From: an uncultured Lentisphaeria bacterium
Lineage (GTDB): Bacteria; Verrucomicrobiota; Lentisphaeria; Victivallales; UBA1829
DNA length: 32,294 nucleotides
Reading direction: 5' to 3'
Assembly (NCBI GenBank): GCA_949287225.1
Contig: CASEFP010000185.1
Location: 1 to 32,294 of the forward strand
The notes beneath the pieces were generated by a model. It did no database searches, was not told where the DNA came from, and worked only from the letters and a program-made list of their open reading frames with translations. Each line of letters opens with the position of its first letter. The first letter of the stretch is position 1. Positions 8,207-17,354 of this stretch are shown here, in pieces. The position numbers and the translations under genes were made by a program.

Positions 8207-9319
8207 ATGATCGAACGAATTATCAAAAAAGATGCCCTCTATGAACGCCTGAAGCAGGATATTCTTCTGGGGCACTACAAGCTGGGAGAGCAGCTTCCCA
8301 GCGAACCGCTTCTGGCTGCCCGTCTCAAAGCCGGCCGGGTTACCGTCCGGTCGGCTCTGGAGCGTCTGGAAAAAGAGAAACTGGTTCTGCGCTATCAGGG
8401 AAAGGGAACCTTTGTTGCGAACCGTTCCGACCGTGAGCAGTATGCCGGCAAATATCTGCTGATTTATTTCGATCCCTCCGATTTCTCCAGTTCCACGCTT
8501 CACATTATGCCGGGAATTGAGCAGTACTGTGCGAAATTGAATATCCAGCTGACGAAAATTCCGCTGACACTCATCCGTTTTGCCGGATATGAACGGGCAC
8601 TGGAGATTCTGCGGCAGGACTGTTACGACGGAGTCATTCTGCTGGCTCACTGTTTTACCGGAAAGGAGATCGAACTGAAAATCCTGAATGCTCTGCACCT
8701 GCCGGTGGTTCTTCCGCATGCGGTGCAGCAGGATGCCGCCGTCACCGGTTTTGCCACTTTGTACTATCAGAGCCATGAAGCGGCGGAAGAGGCGGTCCGT
8801 CATCAGGTCTCCCTCGGCCTGAGGCGGTTTGCAACATTCCATTCCATCATACGGAATGAGATGCCGTTTCTTGTTTTCAACTATCCGCCGGTGGATTATC
8901 TGAAAATGCTGCGGGCGAACGGTGCGGACGCATCGCCTGATCTGCTCTTTGAACTGGATCAGACAGACTCCGACTCTGTGGAACGGGCCCTGACAGCACT
9001 CCGCAAGGCAAAACCGGAAATCCGTTCCGTTTTCTGTTCTTCGGATTTCTGCGCGCTTCAGGTCTACCAGGCATGTGCGAAACATGGAATCCGGATTCCG
9101 GAAGATCTGACTGTAATGGGATTCTGCGGCTATCCGGGGGGGCGCATACTCGCGCCCTCCCTGTCGACGGTCGATCTGCAATATGAAAATATCGGACATA
9201 TGGCTGTTGACGTGCTGCGTCATTCCGAGGAATGGTTCGGGAAAACCGTTCCCTGTCTGCCGACGCCGCACAAGCTGGTTCCGGGCGGAAGCACCGCACT
9301 TGGAAAAACGCAATTCTAA
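8207..9319 (+). CDS. GntR-LacI hybrid (AraR-type) transcriptional regulator
   Basis: This 370-residue protein joins a GntR winged helix-turn-helix (about 8-70, with GEQLPSEPLLAARL and GKGTFVANR) to a LacI/GalR sugar-sensing domain (about 80-350, with CSSDFCALQVYQA, IPEDLTVMGFCG and LSTVDLQYENIG). The same architecture is known from AraR of Bacillus, an arabinose repressor. I chose ATG 8207 because the GntR domain starts right after it. An upstream ATG at 8144 would overlap the dehydrogenase gene by 44 bases and add 21 unlike residues. It most likely represses unit B and is released by a sugar; which sugar is unknown. Confidence 0.92.
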   Translation: MIERIIKKDALYERLKQDILLGHYKLGEQLPSEPLLAARLKAGRVTVRSALERLEKEKLVLRYQGKGTFVANRSDREQYAGKYLLIYFDPSDFSSSTLHIMPGIEQYCAKLNIQLTKIPLTLIRFAGYERALEILRQDCYDGVILLAHCFTGKEIELKILNALHLPVVLPHAVQQDAAVTGFATLYYQSHEAAEEAVRHQVSLGLRRFATFHSIIRNEMPFLVFNYPPVDYLKMLRANGADASPDLLFELDQTDSDSVERALTALRKAKPEIRSVFCSSDFCALQVYQACAKHGIRIPEDLTVMGFCGYPGGRILAPSLSTVDLQYENIGHMAVDVLRHSEEWFGKTVPCLPTPHKLVPGGSTALGKTQF

Positions 9320-9338
9320 ATTGTGGAAAGGATGAACG

Positions 9339-10076
9339 ATGAGTCAATTCAGAGGAAAAAGAGATCCGGTCAGAAAGAGAAGCTTCAGAAACACATTCAC
9401 ACTGATAGAATTGCTGATCGTGATTGCGATCATCGCCATTCTGGCAGGCATGCTTCTTCCCGCATTGAACAGCGCACGGGAAAAGGCGCAGGCCGTGCAA
9501 TGCCTTTCCAATCTGAAACAGCTCGGGCTTGCACTCAATCAATATGCGGATGATTACAAAGGATATTTTCCGCATTATCAGTTTGTGAATCCGCTTTCGC
9601 CGTATGCGGGCGTCAAGACGGAACTGCAGAGCAACGGGATGCCGCGTCTGGCCTGGCCTTACAATCAGCCCGGTATTTTTCATTGCCCGAAGGACAGGGA
9701 AACGATTGACTACTATTACAGCATCACCACAATGCCCGGCTATGCCGGAGCTTCCCAGGTCATGGCGCAAAGTTACGCAGTCAATTATTATACGCGCAAC
9801 GACCGCAGCGACGATGCGAATATCGCTCAGACCCTGCGGCAGGTCAAACAGCCGTCCAGAACCTTTTATCTGATTGACGGATACGGACATCTGACAAAAT
9901 CCGCCTACCCGTTCAATCCGGATAAAAGTCCGCCTGCTTCGGCAACGGAAAATGCCGGCCGGCCGCGGCATTCCGGCAAAGCCAGTCTGCTGTTTGTCGC
10001 GGGCAATGCCGAGAGCAGTTCCATCCTTCAGCTCCGGATTATGAAGGACAGAAATCTCTTTTTCAATGAACCCTAA
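9339..10076 (+). CDS. Pseudopilin-like protein (unit B)
   Basis: This 245-residue protein has a 19-residue basic leader and a pseudopilin helix from F20 ([17 protein letters not shown]) with Glu at +5 (E24). Its globular domain has the usual early CLSNLKQLG segment. At the C-terminus the H-X9-DG motif reads H-X9-AG ([12 protein letters not shown]), so the Asp is lost. The residue before the helix is Thr in place of Gly. It starts 19 bases after the regulator gene with GGAAAGGA as ribosome site, and precedes the secreted proteins of unit B. Confidence 0.92.
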   Translation: MSQFRGKRDPVRKRSFRNTFTLIELLIVIAIIAILAGMLLPALNSAREKAQAVQCLSNLKQLGLALNQYADDYKGYFPHYQFVNPLSPYAGVKTELQSNGMPRLAWPYNQPGIFHCPKDRETIDYYYSITTMPGYAGASQVMAQSYAVNYYTRNDRSDDANIAQTLRQVKQPSRTFYLIDGYGHLTKSAYPFNPDKSPPASATENAGRPRHSGKASLLFVAGNAESSSILQLRIMKDRNLFFNEP

Positions 10077-10112
10077 TTATTTCAACCACATACAGAAAGA
10101 AAGGATATGACA

Positions 10113-10664
10113 ATGAAACACTCGCTTATTGTGATCGGATCGCTCCTTGCCGGAACACTCCTCTTCGGAGAGGAACTTGATGTCAACGGCAATTTCATGA
10201 AACTCAATCCGCAGGATGCCAAACAGGCCGCGGGCTGGGTGAAATCATGGGACAAGATGAAGGACATCGGAACCGTCACCGTTGAAAAAGGATCGAAGGC
10301 GGACAGAAACGCGGTGAGAATCAAGACGACCAAACTGCTGACACCCTATACAAATCTGACGGAAATCCCCGCCGCGACGGACAGGGAAATCACCATATCC
10401 TTCGATGCAAAGGGATCCGGCAGGATCAGCGATTGCATTTATGTGCACGGCGTCGCTCCCAAAAAGGAATATTTCGGACGTTTCCAAAACAAGAATGTAC
10501 CGGTCACTCCGGAATTCAAGCGCTACAGCTTCACCTATAAGATTCCGGCGCAATTCATCACGGGCAACGTCAACAAGGGGACTCCCGGATTCATCCGGCC
10601 CGGCATCTGCGTCTATGCCGATTCCGACATTGTCGTTGAAAACGTGAAAGTGGACGTAAAGTAA
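10113..10664 (+). CDS. Small secreted beta-sandwich (CBM-like) protein
   Basis: This 183-residue protein has a signal peptide (MKHSLIVIGSLLAGTLLFG) and a beta-rich body resembling a CBM4/9-type carbohydrate-binding fold (TREITISFDAKGSG, EFKRYSFTYKIPA, IVVENVKVDVK). No catalytic motif is seen. The second ATG (10113) is preferred because the AAAGG site is well spaced from it; ATG 10107 is too close. It lies between the pseudopilin and the DUF4838 protein, with short gaps on both sides, so it may be a glycan-binding accessory to the large protein. The fold is inferred from pattern only. Confidence 0.75.
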   Translation: MKHSLIVIGSLLAGTLLFGEELDVNGNFMKLNPQDAKQAAGWVKSWDKMKDIGTVTVEKGSKADRNAVRIKTTKLLTPYTNLTEIPAATDREITISFDAKGSGRISDCIYVHGVAPKKEYFGRFQNKNVPVTPEFKRYSFTYKIPAQFITGNVNKGTPGFIRPGICVYADSDIVVENVKVDVK

Positions 10665-10685
10665 ACTGCGACAGGGAAAGTTCAG

Positions 10686-13655
10686 ATGACAAAGCAAATT
10701 TTTCTGCTGGCGCTGTGCGTCTGGGGGGGAATCCTTTCCGCGGAAAATCCGCTGATGAAAATCAATGACGATCCGCCGCCGCGCATTGAAACATTCGGCA
10801 GGGCAAAGACAATTCCGCTGATCCGGAACGGACAGGCGGAAATGGAAATCGTCATTCCGGAAAATGCCGTTCCCATCGTCCGGTTCGCCGCGGAGGAAAT
10901 CCGCCAGAGACTGAAAGAGGCATCCGGAGCCGATATCCCGATTCTGAACACGCCTTCCGGACGGGAGAAAACCGTGCTTTACCTGGGCGATCAGGAGAGT
11001 GTCCGCAAGGCGGGAATTCAAGTTGCCGATCTCCCGCGCGACGGATTCATGCTGAAAACCGCGGGAAGGAAGATTTTTCTTGCGGGACGCGACGATCCGA
11101 AACTGCGGCCCGATGCCCGCGGCTGGGGCATCATCCGGGAGCGGGGAACCCTGAACGGCGTCTACAGTTTTCTGGAGCGCTTCGTCAATGTCCGCTACTA
11201 TTTTCCGGGAGAAATCGGCACCGTGGTTCCGGAAAGCAGAACCATCTCCATCCCGGAAGCGGAATGGCTGGACCGCCCGGATTTTCCTCGCCGGCGTTTC
11301 GGAACCTTCGGCAAGAAATGGTTCCAGGAAGTCGACCCGGACATGCTCGCCTCGCGCCAATTCCAGCTGCGCGCGGAAAGTTTCTACCTCCCCTGCTGCC
11401 ATGGTCTGGAACGCATGAGATATCAGCACCGTTTCGCAAAAACACATCCGGAATACATCGCAATGGCGCCGGACGGGAAGCGTTATCTGGATCCCGGATC
11501 GCCTTATTACGGAAACATCTGCTACACCAGCAGAGAAATGCGAAACGAGATATTCAAGGACGTGGCAGCCTTTCTGACAGGCAAACCGGCATCGTCGCGC
11601 GGCCTGGCCTACTGGGATCCGTCCAGCACACAGCCGGGATACTTTGACCTGATGCCGAAAGACCACTTCATGGACTGTTTCTGTCCGGAGTGCCGGAAAT
11701 TTTATGCCTCCCATCCGAAAAAATCGGATCTGGTCTGGGATCTCCTGAATGATATCGCCTCACGTCTGAAGAAAAGCGGCATCCCCGGGGGTGTGACCAT
11801 GCTCGCCTACGGACATTACACCGATGTGCCCGATATTGAATTCCAGGACAATATCCTGATCCAGGTTGCGGTGAACGGCCCGTGGTCGGAAACCAATCCG
11901 GCGCTCCAGAAACAGCATGACGGGCGCATTTTTGCCTGGAAAAAGAAGATGAACCGGAAACCCTGGCTCTGGACCTATATCGGCAAATGCGCGGCTCTGG
12001 AACTGCCAGGCATTCCTCCGTTCACGCCACGGACGGTCGGCAGCTATTTCAAGCGCCATGCCGGAAACATCTGCGGCGGTTTTGTGGAATCGGAGTCCGA
12101 TTACGAGCTGACGCAGTATCTGAATCTCTATGTCTTTTCCAGGGTCGCATGGGACAACCGGACCGATGTGGACGCGCTTCTTTCCGAGCACCACCGCCTG
12201 ATGTTCGGGAAAGGAGCCCTCCCGATGGGGAAATTCTTCCAGCAGCTGGAAGATCTCTGGATGAACCGGATCGCCGGAAGAATTGTCGAAACCCCGATCG
12301 GCCCGCAGGCGATTCCTCCGAGCAGCTACGAACTGTGGGAAAAAATCTATTCCCCCGCAAAGCTCGGGGAATTTGAACATCTGTTCGACGAAGCCGCCCG
12401 CCTGGCGGAAAAGGACCCGCAGGCGACAAAACGGATTGCCTATTTCCGGAAATACTTCCTGGGAAGCATCCGGGAAAAATCCGATGAATATTTCCGGTTG
12501 CTGCAATCCAGAGATTCCTTGAAATATTCCGGCAAGTCACTCGAAAAGGGGGATGCAATCACCATCGACGGAAAACCGGACGAACCAGCATGGAAAAAAG
12601 CGCCGGAAGCATGGCTGGTCCCATTCCGCTCAGAAAAAGCAGAGGTCTCCACGCGTTTCCGCCTGATGAAAGATGACGCATTCCTTTATGGGGCAGTCCT
12701 GTGCGAGGAACCCGAACTGGATGAAATGAGGCTCAATATCCCGGCGCACGATGAGAAAATGCTCTGGCAGGACTCCGGAATCGAACTCTTCCTCAATCCG
12801 GACGGCAGCAGAAAAAATTACCTGCATTTCATCATCAATGCAAACGGGGTTGTTTATGATGCGGCATGTGATTTCCTCGGCGCAAAAAATCAATGCAATG
12901 CGGAATGGGACTCCGGTATTGAGGTGAAATCCGGACGGGGAGAAAAATGCTGGACGCTGGAATTCCGCATCCCGCTGAAGAAGCTGGCTGGATTCCATCC
13001 GGAAAAGGCACTTTTCAACCTGAACCGGAACCGCAATCTCAGACGGAAATGCGCGGTAACGCTCTATACGTGGAGTCCCTGGATCAAAGGATTCCATGAT
13101 GTGGAAAATTTCGGCGGGCTGCGTTTCGACATGCCGCCGGAAGAGAATCTGATTGAAAACGGAGATTTTACCGCACCGTTGAATGGACGCGTTTTCGGCA
13201 AATGGGTTACAGGGGAAGCGGACATCAAAGAAGGTTATGTTTCCTTTGACCGGGAAATTTTCCGGAACGGCGGCCAGTCGCTCCGCATCCGGAATGACGG
13301 AAAGGAACGCCGGAGCGTGACCCAGTGGCTTCCGAAGATGAAATCCAATACAAAATACCACCTGACCTTTGACATCCGCCTTGAAAATGTCAAACCGTCC
13401 GGAAAAAACGCCGTCATGCTGAATTTCGGCGCACCGGGGAATATCTGGTATCCGAAGAATTCCTACCTGGGCGATATGCCGTGGACCTCCCAGGGCTGGC
13501 TCTTTACCACAGGAGAATTTTCAGAAAAACATCCGGCCTATCTCAGCCTCCGCTTTTTCCCGGGAACCGGAACGGTCTGGTTTGACAATCTACGTCTGAA
13601 AGAAATAAAAAACACGCCGGAACAGCGGACGGCCGCCGGAGGGAATCTGCAATGA
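10686..13655 (+). CDS. Secreted DUF4838 protein with CBM9-like and CBM4/9-like domains
   Basis: This 989-residue protein has a signal peptide (1-19). A GH67/GH20-like N-terminal alpha/beta domain spans about 45-190 (FAAEEIRQRLKEASG, then GTLNGVYSFLE). A DUF4838 TIM-barrel-like region covers about 200-560. A CBM9/DOMON-like domain spans 623-815 (ITIDGKPDEPAWKKA, with DSGIELFLNPDG), and a final CBM4/9-like sandwich spans 820-975 (NLIENGDF, WFDNLRL). The DUF4838 part includes C331, C333 and C336 (CFCPEC), a likely metal or disulfide site of that family. DUF4838 proteins are predicted glycosidases related to alpha-glucuronidases; activity and substrate here are not known. It is the last gene of unit B. 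Confidence 0.85.
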   Translation: MTKQIFLLALCVWGGILSAENPLMKINDDPPPRIETFGRAKTIPLIRNGQAEMEIVIPENAVPIVRFAAEEIRQRLKEASGADIPILNTPSGREKTVLYLGDQESVRKAGIQVADLPRDGFMLKTAGRKIFLAGRDDPKLRPDARGWGIIRERGTLNGVYSFLERFVNVRYYFPGEIGTVVPESRTISIPEAEWLDRPDFPRRRFGTFGKKWFQEVDPDMLASRQFQLRAESFYLPCCHGLERMRYQHRFAKTHPEYIAMAPDGKRYLDPGSPYYGNICYTSREMRNEIFKDVAAFLTGKPASSRGLAYWDPSSTQPGYFDLMPKDHFMDCFCPECRKFYASHPKKSDLVWDLLNDIASRLKKSGIPGGVTMLAYGHYTDVPDIEFQDNILIQVAVNGPWSETNPALQKQHDGRIFAWKKKMNRKPWLWTYIGKCAALELPGIPPFTPRTVGSYFKRHAGNICGGFVESESDYELTQYLNLYVFSRVAWDNRTDVDALLSEHHRLMFGKGALPMGKFFQQLEDLWMNRIAGRIVETPIGPQAIPPSSYELWEKIYSPAKLGEFEHLFDEAARLAEKDPQATKRIAYFRKYFLGSIREKSDEYFRLLQSRDSLKYSGKSLEKGDAITIDGKPDEPAWKKAPEAWLVPFRSEKAEVSTRFRLMKDDAFLYGAVLCEEPELDEMRLNIPAHDEKMLWQDSGIELFLNPDGSRKNYLHFIINANGVVYDAACDFLGAKNQCNAEWDSGIEVKSGRGEKCWTLEFRIPLKKLAGFHPEKALFNLNRNRNLRRKCAVTLYTWSPWIKGFHDVENFGGLRFDMPPEENLIENGDFTAPLNGRVFGKWVTGEADIKEGYVSFDREIFRNGGQSLRIRNDGKERRSVTQWLPKMKSNTKYHLTFDIRLENVKPSGKNAVMLNFGAPGNIWYPKNSYLGDMPWTSQGWLFTTGEFSEKHPAYLSLRFFPGTGTVWFDNLRLKEIKNTPEQRTAAGGNLQ

Positions 13656-13693
13656 TTTCCGCAGACGCTTCCGTTTTCTTTTCGTGAGCAAAG

Positions 13694-13725
13694 GTTCCCG
13701 GCAGGCGTTGCGCCCTGCCGGGAAC
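13694..13725. terminator. Bidirectional terminator between units B and C
   Basis: A perfect 12-bp inverted repeat (GTTCCCGGCAGG and its complement) around an 8-base loop lies in the short space between two convergent genes. Neither side has a long T tract (only CCTTT on the minus strand), so termination may be partly Rho-assisted, but the stem is very stable and the position is right. Confidence 0.8.
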
Positions 13726-13749
13726 AATCCTGTTCCCCCCGACCGCTCT

Positions 13750-14622
13750 TTATGCGGAAACGTTCTTGCTTTCCGGAAGAGCTTCCTTATCGGCGGGGAT
13801 TACCGTCTCATCGCCGATCTCCGCAATCCAGTCGCGCAGGTAGTCGATCTCCTTCAGCCCGATGTCCGCGATGCAGTTCGAGCAGATGATGACCCCCTGG
13901 AGCAGATCACGCTTCAGATAGTCCGCATACACACTGCACTGTTTTTTCATCTGTCCGGGAGTCAGCGGGCGGCAGTTGCCGTAATCGTATGCGTAACATC
14001 CCGCCAGATGCTTTTTCCCGGGGCTCAATTCAAAGACACGGGAAAGATTGCCGGCAAGATCGTCCAGATGTTCCCCGTGCCACGTCCAGAAGGTCACGGC
14101 ATCACACTCGGCAAGATAGCTCCGGTAGTATTCCGACAGCGCACTTTCATAGATCACAATCCATAATTCCAGCGGTCCGGCACTGTGCAGGCGAGCTTTG
14201 ATCGTCCGGACACGCTCCAGTGGAAGACGCGCCATCTGATCCGTCGCCCATTGCGCAGAAAGAGGGCGGAAGAAATCATCCAGAATCCCGCCTTTGAGAT
14301 TCGGATAACGCCTTGCAAGCGCAAGAAGCTCTTCCAGATCATCCAGCACATCTCCCGGCCGATCCGAACCGCTGTCCCCCAGAACGGACCAGATCACACG
14401 GTCACAGCCGGCCAGTTTTTCCATTTCCCCGTCAAACGGCGGCTCCGGAGAACCGTTCATCACGACACGGCAGATATTCCGTATTCCCAGAAAACGCGCC
14501 CCCTCCGCGGGGTCCATCCTGTTGATTCCCGGAAGGTTCCAGATATTTTCCTTTCGGGGCCCCACCTGATGATGACTCATCACATCCTGCCCCCAGAGCC
14601 AGATTCGATCCCTGATTTTCAT
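13750..14622 (-). CDS. Unassigned TIM-barrel-like protein, last gene of unit C
   Basis: I do not recognise a family for this 290-residue cytosolic protein. Eight evenly spaced hydrophobic strands can be read (IWLWGQD, ICRVVMN, RVIWSVLG, GGILDDFF, LWIVIYES, AVTFWTWHGE, HLAGCYAYDYG, GVIICSN), which suggests a (beta/alpha)8 barrel. Acidic residues at strand ends (D115, D116, E159 and E184 in WHGE) would point into an active site. It overlaps the preceding gene by ATGA, so translation is coupled to the 672-residue putative glycosidase. This points to a shared pathway, perhaps as a second glycosidase or isomerase. Family assignment remains open. Confidence 0.75.
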   Translation of the reverse strand: MKIRDRIWLWGQDVMSHHQVGPRKENIWNLPGINRMDPAEGARFLGIRNICRVVMNGSPEPPFDGEMEKLAGCDRVIWSVLGDSGSDRPGDVLDDLEELLALARRYPNLKGGILDDFFRPLSAQWATDQMARLPLERVRTIKARLHSAGPLELWIVIYESALSEYYRSYLAECDAVTFWTWHGEHLDDLAGNLSRVFELSPGKKHLAGCYAYDYGNCRPLTPGQMKKQCSVYADYLKRDLLQGVIICSNCIADIGLKEIDYLRDWIAEIGDETVIPADKEALPESKNVSA

Positions 14623-16637
14623 GCTTTCGCTTTTTCAACGGTTAAGATTTTGACTGAATAGGGTTCCACGCTTTCCCGGATCCGGTCTTTCTCAAGCGCA
14701 AGTGCGCTTTCTGCGGGGAAAACCTCACAGACAGAGGAGACCACTTCCCGGAAACACAGTTCCCCCTGCCAGGCTTCCCCGGTGGAGTTGAACAGAGCGA
14801 GCGTCAGACCGCCGTTCTCCTTCCGGTTGACAGCCACTTCCAGAATATTCCGGGATTCAAAGGAGACCGGCAGATGTTTTTTCACCTCATTGCGCAGGAT
14901 GTGAGCCCACGCGCCGATCAGCGATGATCCGGAAATATCCTGTCCCAGTGGAACGGTGCAGAGAAGAACCTTTCCCAGACCGTAAGAGAGTTCCGCGACA
15001 ATGGGAATCTCCCGGGAGTTGCGCGCGAGAATCTTTGTTCCCGGCGGAAATTTCAATCTGACAAACGAATAGCGAAGCCCGTCGGAGAAGAAAGAAGTGT
15101 CTGTCAGCGTAATCCGGTCATACTCCCAGTCGGAGCCCAGCGGTTTTTCTCTTGCAATCCCGAGCGCCTGTTCCATTTCCGCTGTCAGTTTATCAATACT
15201 GAGCGCCAGCGTCCCGCCCGGCGCCACATATTCCTCCAGAATGGAATCCTTCATTACGGCGCTCCCTGCGGGAATCAGGACCTTGTATTCCCGCAGCACC
15301 TCCCCGGAAGCCGTATCCCAGACAGCATCCAGCGCGTCTCCGCAGGGCGACGGAACCAGAAAACCTTTTTCCAGATACCGCATATCCGCCTTGTTCTGCA
15401 GGAGTTCCCGATATTCCTGACGTGCGGCATAGCCGCACTCCGGGTGCCGGACATGTTCGGTATGAGCGGAAACCTCCCGCTGGCCCGGGAAAAAGGCATC
15501 CCACACACAGCTGATATTCGTATCCACGTTTGTATAAGGGATGCGGTTCCCCCACACATAGGGATGCATGACGGAGACTCCTCCCTCCTGTTCATAGCCG
15601 TTGTAATAATCGAGCATGACCGCTCCGGGGACAATCGGTTCGCCGCGGTCGATCCCGCTCCTGAGGGTGAAATCAGCAAACGCTTTTGCCGCCTCTCCGA
15701 GAGGGGAAAGCTGGAAGGAACCGTCTTTCCGGAAGACCCAGTGGGTGTAATCGCTTCCTTCGCAGAGGAGATAATCCGCACCGCCGAACCAGGCAGACAT
15801 CCAGCAGCGCAACGTCACGCTTTCCGTAAAGCCGCCGAGCCGGGTTCCGTCCTCCTGATAGTAACAGCACTGATTGTAATTGGGCTGATGGGTGGAAAAA
15901 TCAATGCCCCACCGGGATTTGCGCCCGAACTGTTTCCATGCTCCGCGAATACAGGCCAGAGAGACCTGCATATTCAGGGAGGTGCCCAATCCCCGTTCGA
16001 TTTCAATGTGCGGGAATCCCCATTCAAAGTAATACGGGACGGCAAAGAGGCATGCGCCATGTATCATGAAGTTCGCCTGCTCCAGTGTCAGGCCGCGCTT
16101 CTTCAGCAGACGATACAGATTCTCCGGGTCGCAGGAACCGATTCTCGTATGGAAACAGTTGTATTTGAAAAACGCATACGCTTCTTCCCGGGTTCGGAAA
16201 AAACGGTCCTTCGGCCAGGGGTGGGAGGAGTCAATCTCTCCGACGGCGCACAGCATCACCTTCCCGGGATGGGCAAGGGCGTAATCCAGCGCCGCGGAGT
16301 AATACTGTTCCGCAAACTCCTCATAAGAGAGATGCAGGGAGGCATTTTCCGGCCGGTTGTAATCCGTAACGGAACGGAGCAGATCCATCTGAATCAGTTG
16401 CGTTTCCGGATCCAGCGCATCGGTCTTGAAGGTGCGGGGCCAGAAATCACAGCCGATCCGGAAGCCGGAAAACAGCCCCTCCTCCCGGGAGCGCTGAAAG
16501 GTTCCGCGCACCGGATAGGGAACGGCAATCTCCCCTTTGGCAAAGGAGGGATAATCCCCGTTCCGAGACTCTTCATGACGTTTCAGATAGTAATCCGACA
16601 TCTGCCAGATCTCGCCGAGAATGTCAAACTTCTTCAT
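14619..16637 (-). CDS. Putative cytosolic glycoside hydrolase (GH42-like layout)
   Basis: This 672-residue protein has no signal peptide. It has a TIM-barrel-like part (about 50-380), then a glutamine-amidotransferase-like domain (about 430-580, YKVLIPAGSAVMKDSILEEY), then a short C-terminal beta domain (GLTLALFNSTGEAW). This order resembles GH42-type beta-galactosidases with their trimerisation domain. E134 (AVGEIDS) and E293 (LLCEGSD) are candidate acid/base and nucleophile because they end strands about 160 residues apart. I cannot name the family with confidence. It starts 3 bases after the SGNH gene with a GGGAG site and ends in an ATGA overlap with the next gene. Confidence 0.75.
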   Translation of the reverse strand: MKKFDILGEIWQMSDYYLKRHEESRNGDYPSFAKGEIAVPYPVRGTFQRSREEGLFSGFRIGCDFWPRTFKTDALDPETQLIQMDLLRSVTDYNRPENASLHLSYEEFAEQYYSAALDYALAHPGKVMLCAVGEIDSSHPWPKDRFFRTREEAYAFFKYNCFHTRIGSCDPENLYRLLKKRGLTLEQANFMIHGACLFAVPYYFEWGFPHIEIERGLGTSLNMQVSLACIRGAWKQFGRKSRWGIDFSTHQPNYNQCCYYQEDGTRLGGFTESVTLRCWMSAWFGGADYLLCEGSDYTHWVFRKDGSFQLSPLGEAAKAFADFTLRSGIDRGEPIVPGAVMLDYYNGYEQEGGVSVMHPYVWGNRIPYTNVDTNISCVWDAFFPGQREVSAHTEHVRHPECGYAARQEYRELLQNKADMRYLEKGFLVPSPCGDALDAVWDTASGEVLREYKVLIPAGSAVMKDSILEEYVAPGGTLALSIDKLTAEMEQALGIAREKPLGSDWEYDRITLTDTSFFSDGLRYSFVRLKFPPGTKILARNSREIPIVAELSYGLGKVLLCTVPLGQDISGSSLIGAWAHILRNEVKKHLPVSFESRNILEVAVNRKENGGLTLALFNSTGEAWQGELCFREVVSSVCEVFPAESALALEKDRIRESVEPYSVKILTVEKAKA

Positions 16638-16640
16638 CTT

Positions 16641-17354
16641 TCAAGACTCCCTGCACGCATATCGGTATCCGTTGAGAAAGGGCAGATGCGGTGCGACACA
16701 GCGCATCCATTCCCTCGCAAGGATCTCGCTTCCGGCGTACGTGACATGCACGCCGTCCCAGCACCATGACGCGGGACTCCCCCCGCTGCGCATCGCCCGT
16801 TCCAGCGCCCAGGGGAAATCGACCGCAACAGCTCCGAACTCCCCGGCAAGTCCGCGTATGATCTTGGCCCGCCGCCGGACGGCGGCAAGAATCCCTGCAT
16901 TTTCCTCTTCCGTGAAACTGTCCGAGGCAAAGCGGAACGGCAGACACAGAACCAGCAGCAGTTCCGGGTTCTGTTTTCTCGCGGAAACGATCATCCTCCG
17001 AAGGGCGGCCTCAAAGGAATCCTCCTGCTGGCGGGCGCCGTAATCCACGGTATCCCACGGCCGTTTGATCCCGCAGAGCTGTCGGCAGCCATTGGTCCCG
17101 ATCAGGATGCTCAAGACATCCGGATTCAGGTCAAGGGTGTCTTTTTTCCAGCGAGCCTCCAGTTCCACATGGGAATCCCCCCCTGCCCCGCGGTTGATGA
17201 ACTCCAATCCCAGTTTCGGGAAATCCGCGCCAAGACGGCTTCCGATCAGGAAGACATAACTGTGTCCCAGAATGTGATTCGGGTCTTCCGTTCTTCCGCG
17301 TCCTCCGTCGGTGATGGAGTCCCCCTGGAACAAAAACCGTTTCGGCTGCCTCAT
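16641..17354 (-). CDS. SGNH/GDSL-type hydrolase
   Basis: This 237-residue protein carries all SGNH blocks: GDSITD with S13, a Gly block NRGAGGDS near 54-61, GTN at 86-88, and D200 and H203 in DGVHVT. These form the catalytic Ser-Asp-His set and oxyanion hole. The family includes carbohydrate acetyl esterases and lipases. Among glycan-degrading genes a carbohydrate esterase is the likely role. No signal peptide is seen, so it would act on imported acetylated sugars. It overlaps the preceding gene by ATGA. Confidence 0.92.
   Translation of the reverse strand: MRQPKRFLFQGDSITDGGRGRTEDPNHILGHSYVFLIGSRLGADFPKLGLEFINRGAGGDSHVELEARWKKDTLDLNPDVLSILIGTNGCRQLCGIKRPWDTVDYGARQQEDSFEAALRRMIVSARKQNPELLLVLCLPFRFASDSFTEEENAGILAAVRRRAKIIRGLAGEFGAVAVDFPWALERAMRSGGSPASWCWDGVHVTYAGSEILAREWMRCVAPHLPFLNGYRYACRES

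Noticed and set aside
10245..11714. Minus-strand open frame of 489 codons opposite unit B
   Set aside because: Crosses the boundary between two well-supported genes and lacks any motif.
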